DNA of 64,000 bases, taken from positions 166,489,453 to 166,553,452 of the forward strand of contig CM062290.1 of assembly GCA_031216915.1 (NCBI GenBank). Reading direction: 5' to 3'. Shown here in pieces: positions 31,840 to 44,279 of this stretch. The translations under genes and the position numbers were made by a program. This DNA is from Pictodentalium vernedei (taxonomy: Eukaryota; Mollusca; Scaphopoda; Dentaliida; Dentaliidae). The notes below the pieces were generated by a model. That model made no database searches. It was not told the origin of the DNA and worked only from the letters and a program-made list of their open reading frames with translations. Position 1 is the stretch's first letter; every line of letters starts with the position of its first letter.

Positions 31840-32560
31840 TCATAGAATTTTGATTGGATCAATCTGGTCAAAATTATCATGCCAAGTTATCACATACACA
31901 TAAAAAATCAAAGTAAAATGGAATACACAAACGGCAATAACTCTATTAATTTTCAACAAATTTTCATGATCTTCAATCTCATCCAAGAGAATGTTAATAC
32001 ATAGCAGCATATACAAATTTATTGTAATTTGTTGTTTACTTTTCAAGTAACCACATAAAATTTACAAATTTATGTAAAGCAGAACCAACAAAGGGCAATA
32101 ACTCCCTCAATTTTAAAGAAGTCATTGTAATATTTTAACTTGTGTAAGACATTACGAACAGAAAGCATGATATCAAAATTTATTGACGTCAGATATTTAC
32201 TGTTCAATGTACAGTTCAACAAATGAAGGGAAATAACTCTCAATCTTTTTTGAATTCCCAATGGTTTTTAACTCATCCAAGCAATGTTAATATAAAGCAG
32301 CCAATCAGGTTTTATGGAAACCTGAAATCTACTGTTGAAGTTATTGGATAAACAATGGAATTTCAAGCAAAATTCAACAAACAAAGGGTAATAACTCCTT
32401 TAGTTTTTTGATGAAGGATGGTGCTTATCCACTGTTAGTATAAAGTGAATCAAAATTCCAATAACTGCTGCTCATCAACAAACTTTTGAACAGATGGAAA
32501 GAAGGAAGGATGGAAGCTGCAATGCACAGGAGTAGTCACACTTCGTGGTTATAAAAATTG
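31840..32560 (+). mobile_element. Tandem-core element, units of about 170 bp
   Basis: The words CAACAAA(T/G)GAAGGGAAATAACTC and GGCAATAACTC recur about four times (31930, 32090, 32225, 32380). They are followed by CAGATGGAAAGAAGGAAGGA and a terminal imperfect stem, TAGTCACACTTCGTGGTTAT, ending AAAAA. It has the same layout as the other tandem-core elements here. The left end is not resolved. Confidence 0.55.
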
Positions 32561-32736
32561 GTAACTACCATATCACATACTTAATGAAAATGTACACTCA
32601 CTAAGGCTGTGCAATGCACAGGGTTAGTAACATACATGTAATAGAGATGATCTAATTTAAAACCAGGAACAAAAGAGCGACTAACCCTGTACACTGGAAC
32701 TAATGGAAATACTTATAGCGGATTATGGAAATATTT

Positions 32737-32920
32737 TTAACCCTTTACCTAACATGAAAAGCAGACGACACTTGCAAAAAAAATTCTTGAATAACTAATT
32801 TTTCATTTTTCCAATGAGGGGTCATAACCTATGTTTTTGAGACAAAAAATGAAAAAGTAATTGGCGATTTTTTAGAATAGAGCTTGCTGATTTTGGCCAT
32901 TATGTTGGGTAAAGGGTTAA
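32737..32920. mobile_element. TTAA MITE subfamily B lacking the left hairpin arm
   Basis: TTAACCCTTTACCTAACATG and TTGGGTAAAGGGTTAA are intact ends. Of the inner arms only GAGGGGTCATAACCTATG remains, so the element is shortened to 184 bp. It is a clean internal deletion of the left arm and centre. Confidence 0.88.
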
Positions 32921-32929
32921 AGTGAATTC

Positions 32930-35900
32930 CAATGAAAGTGTCAATGACACTGTAGCTTAACTTGTGTGTTGTGTTTGATGAAAAGGATAATGTTCAATGC
33001 TTATGAAAGGATTATGAAATAAGACAAGAATTGTGATAATTGGGAATATGTTCATTTCTGTTCCCTGTATGCTATGTTTATGATAAAAATAATATGAGGT
33101 GTACACTGTACTAAAGATCTGAGTGGTGGGTTAATATGACCTCACAGTTAATATATGTGGCCCTCACAGTTAACATATATCAACAAAATTACAATGAAAT
33201 TATTCCAAAATGAGTCATCCTATCAAGTTACATTAAAATCCCTTCATAAATATGGCCTGTAGACTGTGCTAAAGGTTTTCGGGCTTCGGGCCCCTGTAGC
33301 CGTCAGTTTCCCAATTGCGTCCAAAGTGGACGTTCTCATCTAGACATTATATGAAGTCAACCTACCAAGTTACAATGAAATCCCTCCACAAATACGACCT
33401 GTAGACTGTGCTAAAGGTTTTCGGGCTTCAGGCTCCTGTAGACATCACAGTTGACCAACCACGACCAAAAGGGGATGTCATCATCTAGGCATTATATGGA
33501 GTCAACCTAACAAGTTACAATGAAATCCTTCCATAAATACGACCTACAGACATGCTAAAGGTTTTTGGGCTCGGGCTGCCATCAAGGCTGAATGATCGTG
33601 ACCAAAAGGGGACGTTCTTGGAGTCATCCTACCAAGCTACAATAAAATCCCTTCATAATTATGACCTGTAGACTGTTCTAAAGGTTTTCGGGCTTTGGGC
33701 CCCTGAAGCCGTCACAGTTGCCCACTCGTGCCCAATAGGGGACGTTCTCATCTAGGCATTATATGAAGTCAACCTACCAAGTTACAATGAAATCCCTTCA
33801 TAAATATGACCTTAGACTGTGCTAAAGGTTTTTGGGCTTCGGGCTCGGGCAGCCATCATGGTTGAATGATCGCAACCAAAGGGGACAATCTCATCTGGGC
33901 ATCATCTGGAGTGATCCTGCGAAGTTACAATGAAATCCCTTCATAAATATGACCTGTAGACTGTGTTCAAGGTTTTCGGGCTTCGGGCACCTGTAGCCAT
34001 CACAGTTGACCAATCACGACCAAAAGGGGATGTCATCATCTAGGCATTATATGGAGTCAACCTAACAATGTTACAATGAAATCCTTCTATAAATATAAAC
34101 TTTTGCCTATGCTAAAGGTTTTTGGGCTCGGGCACCCATCAAGGCTGAATGATCACGGCCAAAATGGGACGTTCTCATCTTGACCTTATTTGGAGTCAAC
34201 CTACCAAGTTACAATGAAATCCCTTCATAAATATGACCTGCAGACAGTGCTAAAGGTTTTTGGGCTTCGGGCACCTTTAGCCATCAAAGTTGCCCAAACA
34301 TGTCCAAAAGGGGACGTTCTCATCTAGGCATTATATGAAGTCAACCTACCAAGTTACAATGAAATCCCTTCACAAATATGACTTGTAGACTGTGCTTAAG
34401 GTTTTCCGGCTTCGGGTTCGGGCAGCCATCATGGTTGAATAATCGCAACCAAAGGGGACAATCTCATCTGGGCATCATCTGGAATGATCCTATGAAGTTA
34501 CAATAAAATCCCTTCATAAATATGGCCTGTAGACTGTGGTCAAGGTTTTTGGGCTTCGGGCACTTGTAGCCAACACAGCTGACCAATTACGACCAAAAGG
34601 GGATGTCATCATCTAGGCATTATATGGAGTCAACCTAATAGGTTACAATGAAATCCTTCCATAAATATGACCTTTTACCTATGCTAAAGGTTTTTGGGCT
34701 CGAGCACCCATCAAGGCTGAATGATCGCGATCAAAAGGGGACGTTCTCATCTAGACATTATTTGGAGTCATCCTACCAAGTTACAATGAAATCCCCTCAT
34801 AAATATGACCTGTAGACTGTGCTAAAGGTTTTCGGGCTTCGGGCACCTTTAGCCGTCACAGTTGCCCAATCATGTCCAAAAGGGGACGTTCTCATCTAGA
34901 CATTATATGAAGTTAACCTACCAAGTTACAATGAAATCCCTTCATAAATATGACCTGTAGACTGTGCTAAAGGTTTTCGGGCTTCGGGCTCGGGCAGCCA
35001 TCATGGGTGAATGGTCGCACGTTCTCATCTAGACATTATATGAAGTTAACCTACCAAGTTACAATGAAATCCCTTCATAAATATGACCTGTAGACTGTGC
35101 TAAAGGTTTTCGGGCTTCGGGCTTGGGCAGCCATCATGAGTGAATGATCGCAACCATAGGGGACAATCTCATCTGAGCATCATCTGGAGTGATCCTAAGA
35201 AGTTATAATGAAATCCCTTCATAAATATGACCTGTAGACTGTGCTCAAGGTTTTCGGGCTTTGGGCACTTGTAGCCATCACAACTGACCAATCACGACCG
35301 AAAGGGGATGTCATCATCTAGGCATTATATGGAGTCAACGTAATAGGTTACAATGAAATCCTTCCATAAATATGACCTTTTACCTATGCTAAAGGTTTTT
35401 GGGCTCGGGCATCCATCAAGGCTGAATGATCGCGATCAAAAGGAGACGTTCTCATCTAGACATTATTTGGAATCATCCTACCAAGTTACAATGAAATCCC
35501 CTCATAAATATGACCTGTAGACTGTGCTAAAGGTTTTCGGGCTTCGGGCACCTTTTGCCGTCACAGCTGCCCAATCATGTCCAAAAAGGGACGTTCTCAT
35601 CTAGACATTATATGAAGTTAACCTACCAAGTTACAATGAAATCCCTTCATAAATATGACCTGTAGACTGTGCTAAAGGTTTTCGGGCTTCGGGCTGGGGC
35701 AGCCATCATGGGTGAATGATCGCACGTTCTCATCTAGACATTATATGAAGTTAACCTACCAAGTTACAATGAAATCCCTTCATAAATATGACCTGTAGAC
35801 TGTGCTAAAGGTTTTCGGGCTTCGGGCTTGGGCAGCCATCATGGGTGAATGATCGCAACCATAGGGGACAATCTCATCTGAGCATCATCTGGAGTGATCC

Positions 35901-36938
35901 TAAGAAGTTACAATGAAATCCCTTCATAAATATGACCTGTAGACTGTGCTCAAGGTTTTCAGGCTTCGGGCACTTGTAGCCATCACAACTGACCAATCAC
36001 GACCGAAAGGGGATGTCATCATCTAGGCATTATATGGAGTCAACCTAACAGGTTACAATGAAATCCTTCCATAAATATGACCTTTTGCCTATGCTGAAGG
36101 TTTTTGGGCTCGGGCACCCATCAAGGCTGCATGATCGCGATCAAAATGGGACGTTCTCATCTAGACATTATTTGGAAGCATCCTGCCAAGTTACAATGAA
36201 ATCATTTCATAAATATGACCTCTAGACTGTGCTAAAGGTTTTCGGGCTTCGGGCTCCTGTAGCCGTCACAGTTGCCCAATCACGTCCAAAGGGGGACTTT
36301 CTCATCTAGACATTGTATGAAGTCAAGCCACCAAGTTACAATGAAATTCCTCAATAAATATGACCTGTAGACTGTGCTAAAGGTTTTCGGGTTTTGGGCT
36401 CTGGCAGTCATCACGGTTGGCAGATCATGCCCAAAGGGGAAATTCGCATCTAGACATCATAAGGAGTCATCCTACCAAGTTACAATGAAATCCCTCCACA
36501 TTAAACATGACCTGCAGACTGTGCTAAAAGTTTTTGGGTTTCGGGCTTGGGCAGCCATCACGGTTGATAGATCATGCCCAAAAGGGGACGTTCTCGTCTA
36601 TGCACTATACAGAGGCATCCTACCAAGTTACAATGAAATCCCTTCATAAATACGACCTGTAGACTGTGCTAATAGTTTTCGGGTTTTGGGCTCGGGCAGC
36701 CATACCGGTTGCCCGATCGCGACCAAAAGGGGACGTTCTCATCTAGACATGACCCCAAACCTGCATATGAAATTTCGTGACGATCAGACAAGAACTGCGG
36801 GGTGTAGCCCGTGCTAAAGGAAATGTGAACAGACGTCACAGACGTCACAGACTCACTCACAGGCTCACAGACTAACAGACTTCCGCACGCGTGATGGCAA
36901 TAGCTTATCTTGACTATGTCAAGTTAAGCTAAAAATGA
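32930..36938 (+). mobile_element. Large tandem-core element (HINE/pearl-like), about 25 monomers
   Basis: The head AATGAAAGTGTCAATGACAC then TGTAGCTTAACTTG is near-identical to those at 20857 and 63115. A 250-bp unique 5' part follows. The core runs from about 33210 to 36760 with monomers of about 141 bp (marker AAGTTACAATGAAATCCC). The 3' part has CAGACGTCACAGACGTCACA and a stem-loop AGCTTATCTTGAC / GTCAAGTTAAGCT with AAAAAT. Head AGCTTAACTTG and tail CAAGTTAAGCT are subterminal inverted repeats. ORFs inside (for example 36374-36649) are by-products of the repeat. Confidence 0.78.
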
Positions 36939-38809
36939 AAACATATTCTACATGTATTTTCAATTAATAGCTTGTTTCCTGCAAATTACATTTTCTGGGA
37001 AAGTAGTAAAAGTTGTAAGGTGGAAGAAATGCCAAGAATATTGCCTTTAAACAATCTGGCAATAATATGGTAATAATCTAGCATTATCAAGGGGAAATGT
37101 TGTCTAATGACACACTTTCTTAAAAGCTGTACTGTTCTTGGCAAAAGTTCCCAAGGGGTAAAGTATGCACTGCAAAAAATGTTCAAAGATCTTAACTACA
37201 GCTATGCAGTGTACCTATCCACTGAAAAGAATAGAAAATCCTCTAACCAGTTAACAATTCAGTTACAACCATTTTGTTAGCAAATAAATCATGATTAACC
37301 GATAAGGATTTGCATCCATCATCTGCTTGCCGATTAGTTGAGTGCACAATCAGCTGATTGGAGTGCAGTTGTCAGATAGTCACAACCAAAAGGAGTGTAT
37401 GTTCAAGAATGCATAGAATAGGTTTAATTTAGAGCTGAGAGGTTATAGGATTTACACTGCAGTTTTGTTTTTTTAAAGCAAAAAAACTTGATTGTGGTTG
37501 TCAGTTGTCTTTGAGCATATAGAAACAATCCATACATACCTATCAGATCGACCCTATATTGCAATATCTTCTACTGACATCAATCTTCTGTTGATTGTAT
37601 CAGTTGAATAAATAATTATAACATATCTATGCTTGTAATGTTGTAAAATGTCAGGCCAAAAAAAACAAAAAACTGTGTTTTGAATAACCCGACCGATCTT
37701 AAAAATTTTATCAAGTAAGAGTCGCTCATTTAAATCATCGTAACCTCAAATTTCCATCCGACTTCAACTGTGAATTTGAAACCGATTATGTGTAAAAATA
37801 AATATGTTGGACACTATAAATGAATAGCAAGTGCCAAGATCTACTTCAGTAAAGGATACTGCAAATGATAAACTGATGAACATTTTACACAATGCTTCAC
37901 AGCTGGTGTTGACTGGTCATGAATATTAATAAATATCATGATGAGTTTTGTGTATTGATACTGAAAGCCCCAAATCTTGGCTTACTGTCTTGAAAATGTC
38001 ATTGGTGCAAGTATAGTTAACAACAGTTTTATTTTTTAATTCCATTCAAACATATACATAGAAATTATTGACAGTGACTAGCAGATGTGTAGATATTGCA
38101 TGTAAGTGAATTATGTGAGTATTCTAGTAACTCGATATTTGTTTTATTTCTATCAGAAACCATGTGGCATTCTCAATTTTTTAACCGAAGTCGCGGTTGT
38201 TTATTGGAGTGCAGTTGTGATTTTCGGTAGTCTCACACCCTGTGGTTGCAGTTAGCTTCACAGGTCTATTTAATTTTACAGTACAGTTAGGATGATTGGT
38301 TTGTTGACCTCAAGAGCGTGTCATTGTGTGTATCAAAATAAAATACAACTTCAGAGGAAAAATGTTAACAGTGTAGCATCTTTGATACGGACAATTTTGA
38401 TGCCGCGATGTTTTATGTCACCATCAGCATTTACCGATGTTCAAACACTTCTACCAAAGGTCAACTGATGGCATAAAAATCATGTGATTGCCGAACATCG
38501 ATTAAAAACTACAATTTAACTGACCACATACATTGTATTCTTGGATTTAAAGCTGTGATAATGTAGTCAGGACCTTGATGGAAATATTTGGAAATAGATC
38601 AGTCCTGGAAATGAGACGGGTGCAAGTGCAATTGCTCCTTTCAACACCCATGTTTTCTATTTTACGGGAGCTAAAAAATGCACACGTTGAAAAATATTGT
38701 GAAGCACTAATATACTGTGAGGGCATATGAGTGTGTGTTATTTTGAGAAAGCAGCACTCTGTGGCCAGTGGCAAGATACTGTCATAATTCAGCAATTCCC
38801 TATAAATTT
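36939..38809. other. Quiet region, no gene recognised
   Basis: AT-rich, apparently unique. Words such as GATTGGAGTGCAGTTGT occur twice (37357 and 38202), hinting at an old degraded element between about 37.3 and 38.5 kb, but I cannot define ends. No ORF shows recognisable content. Confidence 0.4.
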
Positions 38810-38811
38810 AG

Positions 38812-39045
38812 CCCTTTAAACACTGGTGGTATCTGCCATCCAGTTCAATGGCAGCAATTACAAGAGTCCATATTCCTTATTTGGGGTAGATGAATCAATA
38901 TTTTTAACGTGCAGCCTTGGGGCTGCACGTTGAAAATATTGATTGGTCTACCCCACACATTTACTGAACAGCCATCCTATTTAATGATGTTATGACGTAT
39001 CAAAATCCTGGCTGGAGAAGCAGCTGCTTGGGTTCAAAGGGTTAA
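38812..39045. mobile_element. TTAA-type hairpin MITE, family H
   Basis: The left end is TTTAGCCCTTTAAACACTGG and the right end GGTTCAAAGGGTTAA. The central hairpin at about 38885-38955 pairs GGGGTAGATGAATCAATATT and ACGTGCAGCC with GGCTGCACGT and AATATTGATTGG-TCTACCCC. Confidence 0.75.
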
Positions 39046-39627
39046 GGTTTCTGGTGTTTGGTGACAGTATTCCCTCGAAAATTCATATACTAACATTTCA
39101 CGGGAGCAATTTACTCTCGTCTTTGATTTCGCGGGAGCTTAAAACTGCACCCGTCAATTTTGTTCATTTCCAGCACTGATAAGATTCAGACAATGAGAAA
39201 AATGCAGAATATAATGCAGGGAATTATTGTTGCCAGTATTGCATTGCATCGTGCGATACACAAGGCCATAAATGCAATGTAAAATGAATGAATAGTGATA
39301 CCTGTTTTAATGGTCACCATTGAAAAAGAATATTCTTAATGAGTTACATGTGAAGTACTGTTTATTTGCGATGTACAACTTTACAAGAAAGCACTTTTAA
39401 CAAACTGCAATTCATGACGCAGTCTCTGATAGCCTACCACTTCAACACGACAATACCCTGACCATAAGAAAACCTACACAGACGGCTTGTTCAGCACACA
39501 TATTTTAAACCTTGTGTGCTCTTTTTGGTGAACATTTTTACTGGGTACTGTAGTTCAAATGTTTGTTTACATTACGTTTCTGAAGAATAAAAGATTGATA
39601 ATATATACTGGTTTGTGTTGTTTTTAT
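39046..39627. other. No feature recognised
   Basis: No credible ORF, repeat end or RNA feature is seen. Confidence 0.4.
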
Positions 39628-39877
39628 TTAACCCTTTATCCAACAAATCTGCCACCTCCACCCACATAATTCACAATTAAGCAGTTGAAAAAATTAAATA
39701 TTCCCCCAAAATTTAAACAAAAACCATATCATGTGACCCTTCATTGGAATGAGCTCGACAAGCACATTCCAATGAGGGGTTACATGATATGGTTTTGTTG
39801 ATATTTTTTTTTTTAATTTTAAAAGCAATAACTAAAATAATAAATTTTAATATCCTGTGTGTTGGGTAAAGGGTTAA
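39628..39877. mobile_element. TTAA hairpin MITE, subfamily A
   Basis: TTAACCCTTTATCCAACAAA is the left end and TTGGGTAAAGGGTTAA the right end. Inner arms are CATATCATGTGACCC and its complement. It is in the orientation opposite to 2299-2546. It is the best intact comparison for the MITE broken by the first DIRS copy. Confidence 0.88.
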
Positions 39878-40935
39878 ATCCTGTGCTCAAACATCCCCCC
39901 CCCCCCACCTCACCCATACAAAATTCATTAAAACATCACCTGCCATTGGCCAAAATGTTCTCAAACAGTTGGTCAAAGCATCTTCAAGTTCCAACATTTG
40001 TTAAAACATTTCCCGACATTAGTCAAAACACTCCCCACCAAAATTGTCTCATTGTATTATCTAATTTATTAACAAGTTTTGACCAGCACCAAACTTACCT
40101 TACAATTAATATTTAAAAACTGGTACACAATTTTCATTAAATGCTATACACCTTTTTCAGTATGCATAGCAACTGCTTTGCAAGTTTAAAAAATTTAAAT
40201 ATACCCTGATAACAAATACAGATCTTATATAAAATATAGGTCTTAAAGAATGTAACCTAAGTAACTCTTGAAGAAAATATATTCTGTACATTTTCTGTTG
40301 AAAATATTTAGAAATAGTGTATTCAGACAATGAAGAAAAAGTAGAATATAACCTATGCAAATCTTGCATAAAATAGTGGGTGTGTTGAAACTGAATGAAA
40401 GCAAAGCATACCTCTAATAAGGCCCCACAAAGCAGATCTTCTGTTTCTCAGGCCATTTTTTGTAAAATCGCATGCAGGCAGGCATTTGTTTTATTTTATT
40501 TTTTATTTTTGTAATTATTTCTTTTCTATCAAAAGTTCATATTCTTGGTTTGTTTCAAGTTTTAGGCCTCATACATAGAATGGGTGGTGGTGTATTTTGT
40601 CCCTTGAGTGCAAGAAGGTTTTGCAATGCTAAAGCATTGCAAAGCGATTTGCACTCAAGGTAACAATGTATCAATTTTATTAACTTGGGTAAAATATCAG
40701 ACATAAAGCATTCAAATTTAGTTTTTTAAGTTTGCATTGGTTATAAAAAAGAGAGCATACAGCAGTCTTAATAACTATGTGGGAGGGCTTGAGAAACAGA
40801 TTCTTAACTTTCTTAGGCTTAAAATACATTCCGTACATTTCCCTTTGTCTGAATCCTTAAAACAAAAAAAATACCACACTTTTTTCATGGGTGTGTGATT
40901 AACCAGTGTCAAAAATGTAACCTGAAAAAGATTTT
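39878..40935. other. Mostly unassigned; one long hairpin
   Basis: A C-rich tract lies at 39894-39906. A long hairpin at 40600-40663 pairs CCCTTGAGTGCAA with TTGCACTCAAGG around GCAATGCTAAAGCATTGC. An AATAAA on the minus strand at 40676-40681 is a weak candidate polyadenylation signal for the SAYSD1 gene about 0.7 kb upstream of it. Confidence 0.4.
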
Positions 40936-41335
40936 AACCATTCCAGTACTTGTTCATTCACCCCCCGCACACTGATGACAAAATTTCAAGCAGTAGATTT
41001 TTCCAATGATGCAATAAGAATTTAACCAATTCACTCTTGTTTGACAGAGCTCATCAGAGAAATCTGCTGCTTGATATTCGGTATTTTGACATCAGTATGT
41101 ACAGGGTTAATCAATATTGACCCTTCACCTAATGAATCATGGCATCAACCCATGTAATTTACAAAGTGGGTTGCTGAAAAAATACATTTTTTTGGAAAAT
41201 TCGAAGAAAATCATATCATATGATCCCTTATTGGAACAAGCTTGTCGAAATGTTGATATGGTTTTGTGGGAATTTCTTGAAAGTTTTCAAAACAAATAAT
41301 TAAATATCAAATATTTGTATTATGTGCTAATCATT
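40936..41335. mobile_element. Two degenerate TTAA MITEs downstream of the gene
   Basis: Positions 40945-41110 resemble family G (GCACACTGATGACAAAATT, CTTGTTTGACAGAGCTCAT, TTTTGACATCAGT, GGGTTAA). Positions 41117-41335 resemble subfamily A (ACCCTTCACCTAATG, TCATATCATATGATCCC, GTTGATATGGTTTTGTG). Both would lie in the 3' untranslated region or just beyond it. Confidence 0.6.
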
Positions 41336-41382
41336 TCAGCACATGCTTGACACTGGTGATATGTTATTGAAGATTTCTTATG

Positions 41383-41766
41383 TTATCTGACAGATGCAGC
41401 TCCAAATCGCAACTCTTTCTCAAACTGTTCAGCTGTAAATGTACCATCAAGTCTCTCAAAATTTGGATTAAAAACTGAATAAGCACTTAGCTTACTCTTG
41501 TCCCTTGATCCACTTCTCATGGTGACATAGATAATAATCAGCAATGACACACAAAAGTATACTGCCCCAAACTGCCAGTGAATGAACAGAACCCACAAGA
41601 GAAGCCATAGTATAATTTTTAGTCCTGTTTCTACTTTTATCAGCTCTCCTGTGTTAATTTTCTCCTCAGGAACATCATTTTCTTCATGGATCTTTGAGGT
41701 TTTGAACAATTTTGAGATACTGTGACTTTGTTTTTCATCTTTTTCAGGACTTTGACTCTTATGCTT
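41383..41766 (-). CDS. SAYSD1: SAYSvFN-domain protein (SAYSD1 homologue), 3' terminal coding exon
   Basis: The exon begins after a splice acceptor (TTTATTTTAG on the minus strand, AG at 41768-41767), is open from its first codon and ends at TAA (41385-41383), giving 127 residues. Residues 1-48 are polar and Lys/Glu/Ser-rich. Residues 51-82 are a long hydrophobic stretch (LLLWVLFIHWQFGAVYF and following), enough for a membrane hairpin or one long span. Then comes the diagnostic SAYSVFN at 94-100 and GTFTAEQFEKEL at 108-119. This order and the C-terminal position match animal SAYSD1, an ER-membrane protein that recognises UFMylated ribosomes and helps clear stalled translocating chains. The N-terminal exon is not found; the upstream 14 kb is occupied by two DIRS copies, presumably within the intron. 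No change suggesting loss of function is seen. Confidence 0.93.
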   Translation of the reverse strand, partial: KHKSQSPEKDEKQSHSISKLFKTSKIHEENDVPEEKINTGELIKVETGLKIILWLLLWVLFIHWQFGAVYFCVSLLIIIYVTMRSGSRDKSKLSAYSVFNPNFERLDGTFTAEQFEKELRFGAASVR

Positions 41767-42419
41767 CTAAAATAAATAGAAAAATGAAAAATTTAATAAC
41801 ACCCATGTTTATACAAAGTACTCTCCCTAACTGCAAAATCAATCAAGAATATTCAAACACAATTCTAACTTTGTGATCTGGAATGTTCTCTAATGAACCC
41901 ATTAAGATACCATTAATTTTTGTTTCCCTTTACCATTTTGGCTAATGAATCAGCCACAAACAAGTTGAGCAGTTGAAAAAAATTTTTTCAAAGATATTTT
42001 AACAAAATCATATCATGTGACCCCCACATTAGACCAAGCTCATTGAGCTTGTTCCAGTGAGAGGGTCATATGATATAGTAAATTGTTTTTTTAAATTTAA
42101 AAGAAAATAATTAAAATGTTAAAAAATTTATAGTAATTTATATATTTTTTATACTTACCAATGACCCAGACATAGCTGGTGCTAACTCTTAAAATATAGG
42201 GCCAAACACAAATTTTGCCCCCCAATCCCCAAAATTTGCATCTAAAACTAAAGAAAACATGTCCTGAAAGGCCCTCCACACCTCGCCCCCACTGCGCATG
42301 CGCAGTGTCAAGGACGTTCCGAAATTGGCGCCATTTATCATTCTAATAACCAGTGCCTGGTAAGCGCTATGTACTCAGCGGGGAGGCAAGAGTTCCCAAC
42401 TCCTGGGAGGGCCATCCCC

Positions 42420-42508
42420 GTCTGGGTCATTGGTAAGTATAAAAAATATATAAATTACTATAAATTTTTTAACATTTTTATACTGTACCAATGACCCAGA
42501 CATAGCTG
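42420..42508. repeat. DIRS internal complementary region, copy 1
   Basis: Positions 42420-42473 are the reverse complement of the outer 54 bp of the low-coordinate end (42118-42171). Positions 42474-42508 are the reverse complement of the outer end at 49080-49114. The two meet at AAC|ATTTTTATACTG. In the DIRS model this region templates the joining of the two ends during replication. Confidence 0.85.
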
Positions 42509-44279
42509 AATAGTAAAAAGGCTGGAGGGCCAAGGACATAGAGCAAAATGGAATACGCTCAATAAAATAAAATAGAGTCATCCCCTGTAGGGAAAAGAAG
42601 TAATAGGCCTTACATGTATCTTTCTTATTTATGATAAATTAGAAAGATACAACACCTTCCAAAAATTGAGCTTCATACATCCATGTACTCTATTAATATC
42701 CAATAATCCTTATACTAATAATTTTTAAAGTAAGCCAATAATAAAGTAAGTCTAGAGAATAGAGACTCTTATACTCTTAAAAGTGTGTGAGAATTGCATA
42801 ATCATGTCCGTTGACAAATGCAATATTCAAAAGCTATACTTTAAAAACTAAGACTTGAATGAATTTTATAAACTTAAACTTCTCACTAAACAACCATCCC
42901 AATAACAGCTCAGAATTACTAACTCCGGAGGAGGTATCCCCTTGTTTTCATAGTAAAAACAGGTGACCCAAGGGAACACCCTCCCCCCCCCCTTTTTCTT
43001 GCCCTGGGTCAAATAGCCCAGAGCGAAGAGGGCAGCCGAACGGAGACACTGCCGAAACAGACAGCCTACCTAGCTATAGTAGCAACTGTTAAGTGAATGA
43101 CATTCTGAGCAGTAGATAATAGACCTAACAATAGAGGCCTTCAGAAATGGACTCGATATTTCTGAGATAAAAATCATGAATGGATGGCTGAGCGCAATGA
43201 GCAGCCTTCAAAAATCTATAATAGCAACACTATTAATGTAAGCCCAAGAAGTAGAAGAACTCTTACTTCATGAGCCGAAATCTTAAGCACAACTGCTAAG
43301 CCAATGATATACCATAAGCAGTACGCTAGTTAATAGAATTCATTAACAATAAAATGGAGCGTAACGTCCTTCTACTAGACATCAAAGACAGAAGAAGCTT
43401 ACGCCCTTGTAATAAACAGATATCTGTTTATAAATACATAAACTGTACCCGGAAAGAGTAAAGGCCTATGCCCATACGAAGACGGAAGGACCTTAAAATA
43501 ATAGGTTCCGGATAATAGGAGCCTAACTCTTATGCAACAATCCAACCTAAATAGTAACGGAAGTATTGATTCCGAAACTATGAAAGTGAAAATCATCCAT
43601 CGATAGTGCATGAAACTCACTGACTCTACAGTAAAAGAGAAACCAACAGAATTACTGTCTAAAAGGTCAGAATTTGAAAACTACTGTTTCCAGAGGCTCA
43701 AATGATTACTTAGCTAAATAAGAACCGAAGTTAAAATCCGTATAGGAATTTAATCTAAAGATTCTAAGTCTATTTATCAAAAAGTTACTAACTGACTTAG
43801 ATAAAGAGACAAAAGACTCAATAGTAAACTATCGTAGAGTGCATAGGTATGAGGTAACATAACCTATAACCTAAATAACAACAGGCTGCAGTAGATCTTG
43901 TGAAACAAGTATACCAAAAACTAGCAATGCGTAGTATGGAGGGATCAACCATATGAACATAATGATCCCTACACCACGACGGAAGAGCCTCCACTTTAGT
44001 CGCATAGAATAGCGAAGAAGAGGATCTCCTATAGTAAGAAATCGCGTCCAAAGCTCGTCCAGTACAGTGCTTACAATGCAATACGGACCACACAACGGAA
44101 TACATGAAGGTTGCGACCTTGCTGGTTGTGATAAAGATGACACGATTTACCCAGTGAAAAAAGATCCTCACATAGAGGAAGATTTCACGTAAAGATCCAC
44201 AGTAGACAAGAGAGTAAATTACTCATGATCTCTGTGAAGATAGAGATGCTATCAACAGAAATGTATTGTGGTTGTTTAT

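Noticed and set aside
36374-36649. 91-codon ORF as a gene
   Set aside because: It lies wholly within the tandem monomers and repeats itself at monomer spacing.
33210-36760. CRISPR-like array
   Set aside because: The repeats are contiguous 141-bp monomers without unique spacers, in an animal repeat with defined head and tail.
37281-38530. Possible old hAT in the quiet region
   Set aside because: GATTAACCGATAAGG and CATCGATTAAAAAC near the edges look faintly like inverted ends, but no convincing terminal repeat or 8-bp duplication could be found.
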